Assembly (NCBI GenBank): GCA_022605405.1
Contig: JABYQQ010000039.1
Span: forward strand, 1 to 64,000
Direction of reading: 5' to 3'
Origin: Earliella scabrosa
Lineage: Eukaryota > Basidiomycota > Agaricomycetes > Polyporales > Polyporaceae
Length of the DNA stretch: 64,000 nucleotides
Of the stretch, positions 57,475 through 64,000 are shown in pieces. The first letter of the stretch is position 1; each line of letters begins with the position of its first letter. The notes under the pieces were generated by a model. That model did no database searches and was not told the DNA's origin. It saw only the letters and a list, made by a program, of their open reading frames with translations. A program made the translations under genes and the position numbers.

Positions 57475-58101
57475 TTATATGAGGTCGAATGTCTTCCGTA
57501 ACGCACTGCTCGACCTGCAGCACGGTCCGCGCGCACCAAACTCATGTTCATCTTCTCATGCTTGAAGCTTGATTCCTCCTCTAGTGAACATCAAGCTTGA
57601 AGCTACAAGGCCGACATCAATACCGGCCAATAGCCAGTTCTTGGTACTACGAGCGCCCATTACTTACTCTCTCATGTGTCTAGGCAACCGGGGCAACCAG
57701 GATGCTTCTTTGTGATGTTCATGGCGTTGCCCGTACGCACGACGGCCCCCGCTACGTCGTTGAGCGTCAGGAAGCCGTCTAGGCTGGGTTGTAGGTACGT
57801 CTCGACGGTGCTCGGTTGCAACTTGCCCGTGCCTACTGACTCAGAAATGAAGTCAGCCGACATTCGACTTTCTCATACACTATGCTCTTATATGTTCAGG
57901 CAGCACTGGGTCCGCGTTCTCACCATTTACTGTTATCTGTTACTACTGCCGCCCGCCGCCCAGGCTCCCACTGCTAGCACTCCCAACATGTTCTCGAACC
58001 TGAATGACACACACCTCGTCACCGGGCGGACTCCCACCATATAATGGACGCTCTCTCGTCGCACACCTCAGAATCCCTCTCAGCTACCACCCGGCACTGA
58101 A
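57475..58101. other. Intergenic upstream of OMT 4
   Basis: A short minus-strand frame at 57672-57863 (63 aa, ending HPGCPGCLDT) is open but has no recognised family. No other feature is seen. Confidence 0.4.
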
Positions 58102-60176
58102 ATGACTATTGCCTCGCTACGAGCCCTCCACGCCGTCATCGGCTCTGCAATCGACGAGATCGAGAGGGTCTACAAGTCACAATCTGCGTCCACCGGCCTC
58201 GACCTCGACTACCCCGCGCTCGCCGTCCCGTACTACAGCAGCAAGCAGAACTCGCCTGCAGTCGAAAAGTCGGAGGAGCTTCGGATCGAGCCTACAGTCT
58301 TTGGCGCGGCGAACCAGATCGTCGCGGCATGCGGACAGATCAACGCGACTGTCCACAAGCCGTTCTTCTCGCTTGTCGAGGGCGTCAATGGAGTACGTGT
58401 CACTGAAATGTCGTGCTTGACCGGCGACGCTGACGTTCGCCTTTCAGGGAAACTTCATGGGATGCCTGTATTTCATGGAGGCAACGCACATTGTGGAGAT
58501 CCTGCGCGAAGCGGGTCCCGAAGCGTGAAGGATATTGCGAGCAAGGTTACGGAGCTGCGGCGTGCCAAGGACTCCAAGGCACCCGAGATTGACCCTTCGA
58601 AGACCAGTACGTTGTTCAGCGGTTTTGGCCGCTCCTTGACCTCACGCGCAGGTTTTCTAGGTCACGTACTGCGGTTGCTCGCAACCTACCACTGGGTGCG
58701 CGAGGTCAAGCCCGACGTCTTCGCGAACAACCGGCTCTCTTCGTTCATCGACTCGGGCAAATCGACCCAAGAACTGAAGACCTCGTGAGTGCCGCGATAT
58801 TGCTTCGCGCGGAATATACTCTGAGACCGCTCCCTCAGTCCGGAGACGAAGTACGACGAGACAGATGGTGTTGCAGCATTTGTCGGCCTTGCGTGAGTCC
58901 GGGCTCTACCTGACGTCGTCACTGTTTGTTCCCCTCGCTCACGTCCAATGCACCTGATAGCGTAGATGAAGTCATGAAGATCCAGACTAGTCTGGCCGAC
59001 TGGCTGATCGAAGGCGGCACTGAGACCGGATACGCGTCACCGTTCAACTTGTCGTTCAAGACTCACCGCAAGTACTACGAATGGCTCGAGGAGCCGGGCA
59101 ACGAGAGCAGGCTTGTGCGCTTCGGACATGCGATGAACGGTACCAGGTACTGGGAGCTGGCTGAAAACATCATCCATGGTGCGTTCTGGAGAGCGGGCAC
59201 AACTGCCGGCCACGAACCTTCCGACACAGTCTTACATATTGTGTCTAGGCTTCCCCTGGCAAGACCTTCCCAAGGACTCAGTCGTTGTAGACATCGGAGG
59301 AGGCATTGGTTCCGTGTCCGTCATCCTCGCGGAAGCGTACCCGCACCTGCGCTTCGTCGTCGAGGACAGGGCACCAGTCGTCGCCATCGCGCCTCAGGTA
59401 CGCCCACCCGTGTCTAGCTCGCTCTCATTCTGCTGACATATAAATTCTGCATCGCGCCGCCCATTGATACCACGCACTTCTTTGCTCTCATCTCCGCATG
59501 CTCTCCTCCCACGACAGTCGTGGGGATCCAAACACGCCGAGCTATTCTCATCCGGCCGGGTCAGCTTCCACACGCAGGACTTCCTCGAGCCGCACCAGCC
59601 CATCCCCGTCCCGGGCATTGGCACCATCACTGCGCCCACCGTGTTCCTCCTCCGCGCGGTCGCCCACAACTGGCGCGACGAAGACGTCCGCAAGTAAGTG
59701 TCGCGCCCCGACTTCGTGACAAGTAGTACCCACTCATCTCGCTCCACTCAACAGCATCCTCGCCCACCTGCGCCGCGTCGCGGGCCCGCACACGAAGCTC
59801 CTGATTGTAGACAACCTGCTCCCATACGCGTGCGTGGACGAGGACAGCAAGATGGCCGGCGCGGGCTCCGCGGAGTCCGAGGGAGCTGTGCGGTCCCTCG
59901 TCCCCGACGGCTCCCCGCTCCTGCCGAACCTGGGCCGGGCGAGCTCGAACGGCTACATCCTCGACATCTCGGTGAGATCGCTCTGTTATTGTCATGGGTG
60001 CGTGGCAGCGGCTGATGGGAGCGCGTCTGCACATGTAGATGCTGGGCATGTTCAACGCGAAGGAGCGGACGTACCGCGAGATGGACGCGCTCACGCAGAG
60101 CGCGGGATGGAAGATCTCGCGCGTCAAGCGCGCGGTCGGCTCGTTGTGGGCGTACACGGCCGCTGAGCCCATCTAA
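58102..60176 (+). pseudogene. SAM-dependent O-methyltransferase, paralogue 4, frameshifted in exon 2
   Basis: Full-length relative of OMT 1 and 2 with the same nine-exon plan. It starts MTIASLRALHAVIGSAIDEI. The SAM motif VVVDIGGGIGSVS and catalytic LLRAVAHNWRDE are intact, and the end is VGSLWAYTAAEPI with a stop at 60174-60176. Exon 1 is 58102-58392 and intron 1 is 58393-58447. Exon 2 then reads FMEATHIVEILREAGPEA into a TGA at 58526-58528, while the expected VKDIASKV continues in another frame. About 7 nt corresponding to GLH in the paralogues are missing at 58520-58526, and no intron can bridge this. Everything else looks functional, so it is either a very young pseudogene or a sequencing error. 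It lies 30 kb from the other OMTs. Confidence 0.75.
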
Positions 60177-60654
60177 GGGTCGAAAGCTCACTGCGGAGAA
60201 TGGTAAGAGAAGGTGTCTGTTACGCGCAGGATGGAACACATAGTGTACGATAGTGAAGATAAGTAGTTGCATGCTGTATAACATTGATTGGTGGCAGCCT
60301 GCGTGCCCGGTACGACCAAGAATGTTGAATCTGTTGGAAGCACGCCAAAGCCGCATGGAGGCACGAAAGAGATCAACGGGCCTGCGCGGTGTGGTTGATG
60401 TTCTCCGCCCCTTTCGTGGATCATGCGCTGGCCCGGCTCGGACTTGAGGCGCTGGATATTGCGACCAGACGGACCTTTGGGAAAAGCAAAAACTGCTATC
60501 ATGAGTCGCTGAAGAATGTCGATGCTTCGAGCAGTCTACTCACCGACAACACTGGGGTCATCAACCTAGCCTGGACATAGGCAACGCGATCGTCGACCTC
60601 TCCCAGCAACTCCGTGTTTCGAACGCCCAGATCGCCCTCATCGTCCAACGCTGC
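60177..60654. other. Intergenic, no gene seen
   Basis: Spacer between two convergent genes. Nothing is recognised. Confidence 0.45.
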
Positions 60655-62024
60655 TCACGGTGTTGAGGTGATGTAATACAGATCCAGACTTCTCTCCGGA
60701 TACTCCTCGTCAACCATGTACTGCTCGACGAAGGCGTGCAGCTCTTCGCATGTCTCCTCCTCCGCAACGGAGCCCTCTCGAGAGAGACCGAGTAGAATGA
60801 AATCGACGGCCCGGATCTGCGGGAACCTAGCGAGCACGCGGGCAAAGTCAGACCAGAGCGCGTTCTTATATGCTTGGCAGGAGAACGTCTGGGGGGCGCA
60901 GACGGGGTCGAGAACTGTGACCCGGACAGCCTCGAGCGATGGCAAGGACTGATGCGGGGAGAGTAGCTGGGTATATGCTGCGACCGCGTTGCGGACGCGC
61001 TGGCAGCGCTCCTCCTCCTCCATCTCCTCGTCGCAATCAAGTCCCAATGTGAGGGACGTGAGCGCCGGGAGGGGTGGGAAGCGGAGGGGAAACGCCACCG
61101 CAGATGTCTCTGCGATCGATGTAGTGAGTTGTGTCCGCGAGCTGATATGATGCTAACCAGGATCCGTTGCTCACCTGGGTGATCTGCAGCGGTGGCGAAG
61201 ATCTGAAGGTCCAACTTGACAAGATTAAGAGCGGCTTCAGGCAGGAATACGAAGAACGGAGCAGCGTCCTCCTCTTGCTCCGAGTGGAAGACAATCTTGG
61301 TGAGGGGCCCGTTGAGTGAGCCGGATATCCGGAGGAGGTCGTGAATCTGTGCGGCACACGACTCATACCCGGAGTCAAAGTCCACACTGTGTATCAAGGG
61401 TAAGGACTGCCTTGACCGAACGAGCTGGGAATCGGGGAGAAGCTCCCATGGTCCGGAGTCTACGATCCACTGCTTGACTTCTGAGAACATGCACACCACA
61501 TCGAGTAGGTGAGAGATGTCTCTAGTGGTGGAGGAGCAATGGTAGATGTTGAGTACCTCAAGAGCACGGAGCGTCAGAGCGTCGAGCCCTTGATTGGGTT
61601 GGTGGCACCGGAAAAACAGCAGGCGTTCGAGTGTAAGATGCTGGAGATGGGGCATTGATGATATGATGCGTGCGAGGGTATCGAGGGGCAGCGGGACCCA
61701 GAGGACATATGTTGCTTCTTCGTCTTCCAGCGGATCGTCCGACACCTCTGGGACTTCTCCCTTGACTATGAGTTTCCGGACGTATTTCCCTGCATTGTCG
61801 GTCAAGGAGGAACTGTTTTCGAGGACTTGGAGGAACAGATCAAAACGACCGGCCCGCGATCCATCCTTGGTAGAGGATACTTGAATGACGCGGAACAAGC
61901 AGCGACGGCTAACAGCTAACCATGAGCGGCACACGAGCGAGCATGATGACAGGGACTTCTTGTCTTCTCCAAGTTCTTCGATAATGAGAAGATGAACCTC
62001 GGTAGGTAGCTTGACCATGTTCAT
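60655..62024 (-). CDS. F-box protein with LRR-like C-terminus, different subfamily
   Basis: The start MNMVKLPTEVHLLIIEELGE is a clearer F-box than in the other copies, followed by SLSSCSLVCRSWLAVSRRCL. LRR-like strands follow (MPHLQHLTLERLLFF, LTLRALEVLNIYHCSS, LPALTSLTLGLDCDEEM), and the protein ends in SLDLYYITSTP. One intron (about 61111-61192, donor CCCAG/GTGAGC, acceptor GATCGCAG) joins ADHP to ETSAVAFPLRF. It is not close to the MAVERF group in sequence. The start could also be the second Met, two residues later. Probably an SCF adaptor, inferred from the F-box. Confidence 0.75.
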
Positions 62025-62823
62025 GTTACCCTGATAGCCACGGAGTTCATTTGCTATGTAAGAAGCTGGTCAGTAGACATGCAGCAAGGTATAATCATTG
62101 GAAACAAACACTTGCGCAGAGGGATCTGTGTAGTCTCGATGACTGTCTCGTGGTTTGGATCGACGTTGGAATATATGGCGTCTAAGCGCCTCTGGTGATT
62201 GTTGTTTGCGTCTGTTAGGATCACAAGCCCTCGCTTCAACCGTTCTACATACTTACCGCACGGACTTGACCTGGACTTTGAGTCTTGACCATCTGCTCGT
62301 CGCATCTCATGCTAACAATGTAACATCCGCATTGGCAACGACTCATGCATCATGTTTACTGTCGATCCTCCTGGATTCTCGCGACTTATGACATGAAGAT
62401 CCCAAGGGCGGCGTTTTCTGGACTCTCTCGGAAAGAACGACGTCGACTTGACAAGCTGAGCGTCGTCCTACGAGGGCTCAGCTGAGTTACGAGAGACGTA
62501 TGAGGAGAGTCATTTACGCTGCAATCCGCGCTCAGGTGAGTTACCCTAGCTTTCGAGACATTTTTCGTGGCCGCCTTCAGTGTTGTGCCGTTGCGGTTTG
62601 TCCCGAGGATGAAGCAAGGAAGACTTGCGACGGCTCCGTAGTATCCAGTCGGAGTGCTATTGTTGGGGATGTTGCATAGATCGCAATACCTAGGGTGCTG
62701 TCGCGGCGGGAACATGTCAGCCAGATGGGAGGGGCACGGTCAGCCACGGACACAAGCCAGCTCCCGGTTCGCTATAGGTGCTGCGCTATACAGCTTAACG
62801 CACGGAATAGCCGGCAGTCCTCA
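62025..62823. other. Divergent intergenic region, no gene seen
   Basis: Spacer between the minus-strand F-box gene and the plus-strand gene at the right edge. It should hold both promoters. No strong TATA element stands out. Confidence 0.4.
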
Positions 62824-64000
62824 ATGCCTACTGCATATCATAGCTTTCCTTCCTCGCCCTCTCCCAACAAGTTCAACCCCCTCCTTGTGGCGCTCTCGAT
62901 CCTCCTTCGCTCCTCGAGTTCATGGGCACACACCGTTCTGCCACACGTAACACCTCACGACGACTCTTCTCCGCCCTCTATCACTGGCGCGACGAAGGCC
63001 GTCAAGCACCATCATGTTCCCCAGCGCACACTCCTCGACACCCTCGTCTCCCTCTGCGCGTTCCACCCAGACTGCCGCTCGCCGGCGGTAGCGCTAGAAG
63101 TCGCACCCGACCGCGTAGTGGTGTACCTCGCGACGGCCAGCACACCCTCCCCGAGGCTCAAGCGCGATGTTCAGACATGGATCGCGGAGGCACGAGCTGT
63201 CGCGCAAACGCTGCATCACCAGACAGACTCCTGCGGTCACCCAGAGGTGCGGCTCATGGCTGCGGTGTATCACGCATGTTACCCGACGGTGCGTTATCTT
63301 CTCCGGAGGGACGGGAGGCTGGCAGAACTCTTGGAGAAGCTCAAGGAAAGCATCATGGACGACGACGAAGACGAGATGGAGGTCACGACCGGACAGTTGG
63401 ACGGATCCAACTCAGACGACATCGCGGACTCATTGCAGGGGATCGAGCAGCTGTGCATGGACCTTCAAGTGCTCTTGTGTTGCACAGAGCCCGAGTCAGC
63501 CGGCGAAGACGCAGCAGATCAACCCCGTTTGTCCGCGGTTGGTATGGCCGGCTGGTTCGCCGTACGACAGCTGGGGAACGCGGCCTTTCGTATGAAGCTT
63601 CAGCGGATCGGTCAGTGCTTCATCTCTTCCCCTGAGCTCTCAGTATCTTGCATCCAGAGCGCATGCGGCTGATTCTTCACGCACCCAGATTCTGACGCTC
63701 CGGACATCATTGAAGAGGCGTGTACGCTGTCCAGCCTCGTCAACACCCTCCTCGGCTGCGCGAAGTCATTCGCCATGAATACCGCGCTCGCACTCCCATG
63801 GTCGATCGAGTGGATACAAGCCCCAGCGATCACCTCTCCGGTGGCGAACAGCCTCGCTCTCAGCCCGACGCTCGTGGAAGAGTGGCTGCGGGGTATCTCC
63901 GACCCCAACTCCTGCTCGTCCATCAACGTCTCTCCCTCCCTCGATGCATGGCCCTGGTCAGAGGTCGTCGCCCCTCTCCTCGAGGATCAGTTGCTCGAGC
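62824..64000 (+). CDS. Unrecognised protein, 5' part (runs off the right edge)
   Basis: I do not recognise the family. From the ATG at 62824 the frame reads MPTAYHSFPSSPSPNKFNPL, with a hydrophobic stretch (LLVALSILL). A helical, Leu-rich part follows (TLLDTLVSLCAFHPDCRSP, VQTWIAEARAVAQTLHHQTD, YHACYPTVRYLLRRDGRLAE), then an acidic run (MDDDEDEMEV). An intron with a GTCAGT donor near 63611 and an acceptor near 63690 continues to DAPDIIEEACTLSSLVNTLL and PWSIEWIQAP. A longer upstream reading from 62695 is possible but has poor composition. Cytosolic or nuclear; function unknown. Confidence 0.6.

Noticed and set aside
57672..57863. 63-codon minus-strand frame ending HPGCPGCLDT
   Set aside because: I could not assign a family or find additional exons. 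It is left as unsupported rather than called a gene.

Overview
The window is nuclear DNA from an agaricomycete fungus (mushroom class, possibly a polypore). The evidence is GC-rich coding sequence, genes cut by many 50-70 bp GT-AG introns, a Ty1/copia element primed by a half initiator-tRNA site, a DUF6533 membrane protein and a large family of F-box/leucine-rich proteins. No bacterial or organellar features were seen.

Layout. 1-928 is the 3' end of an importin-beta (Kap121/IPO5 type) gene. 1208-2963 is an F-box/LRR gene. 3498-4052 encodes a small secreted double-psi beta-barrel protein. 5520-28755 is the most gene-rich part. It holds three paralogous Baeyer-Villiger-type flavin monooxygenases (5520-8253, 8941-11628, 25994-28755) and three paralogous SAM-dependent O-methyltransferases (12253-14338, 15190-17536, 22455-24354). 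They are arranged as FMO-FMO-OMT-OMT on the minus strand and OMT-FMO on the plus strand, on either side of a single-pass membrane protein and a repeat-rich spacer. A fourth, frameshifted OMT lies apart at 58102-60176. No polyketide, peptide or terpene backbone enzyme is visible, so this looks like a tailoring-enzyme cluster.

29037-47373 is a duplication zone. It contains F-box/LRR genes, a class V aminotransferase, a bestrophin-like channel gene with a 2.4 kb intron, and an inverted degraded copy of the bestrophin plus F-box pair (45062-47373). A fragment near 31.2-31.6 kb joins an F-box remnant to the tail of the aminotransferase.

48175-56405 is a DUF6533 membrane-protein gene. One of its small introns holds an apparently intact copia retrotransposon (48772-55193) with 600 bp LTRs and a perfect 5 bp target duplication. 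Beyond it are a broken F-box gene, an intron-containing tRNA-Asp-like gene with a 7-nt duplication, the frameshifted OMT, another F-box-type gene, and the start of an unrecognised gene running off the right edge.

The FMO and OMT paralogues probably act in one or more secondary-metabolite pathways, with flavin-dependent oxygen insertion or hydroxylation followed by O-methylation. The F-box/LRR genes probably supply substrate receptors for ubiquitin ligases. Both statements are inferences from family membership. Exon boundaries were read by eye from splice signals and paralogue comparison. Where not stated as traced, they are approximate.
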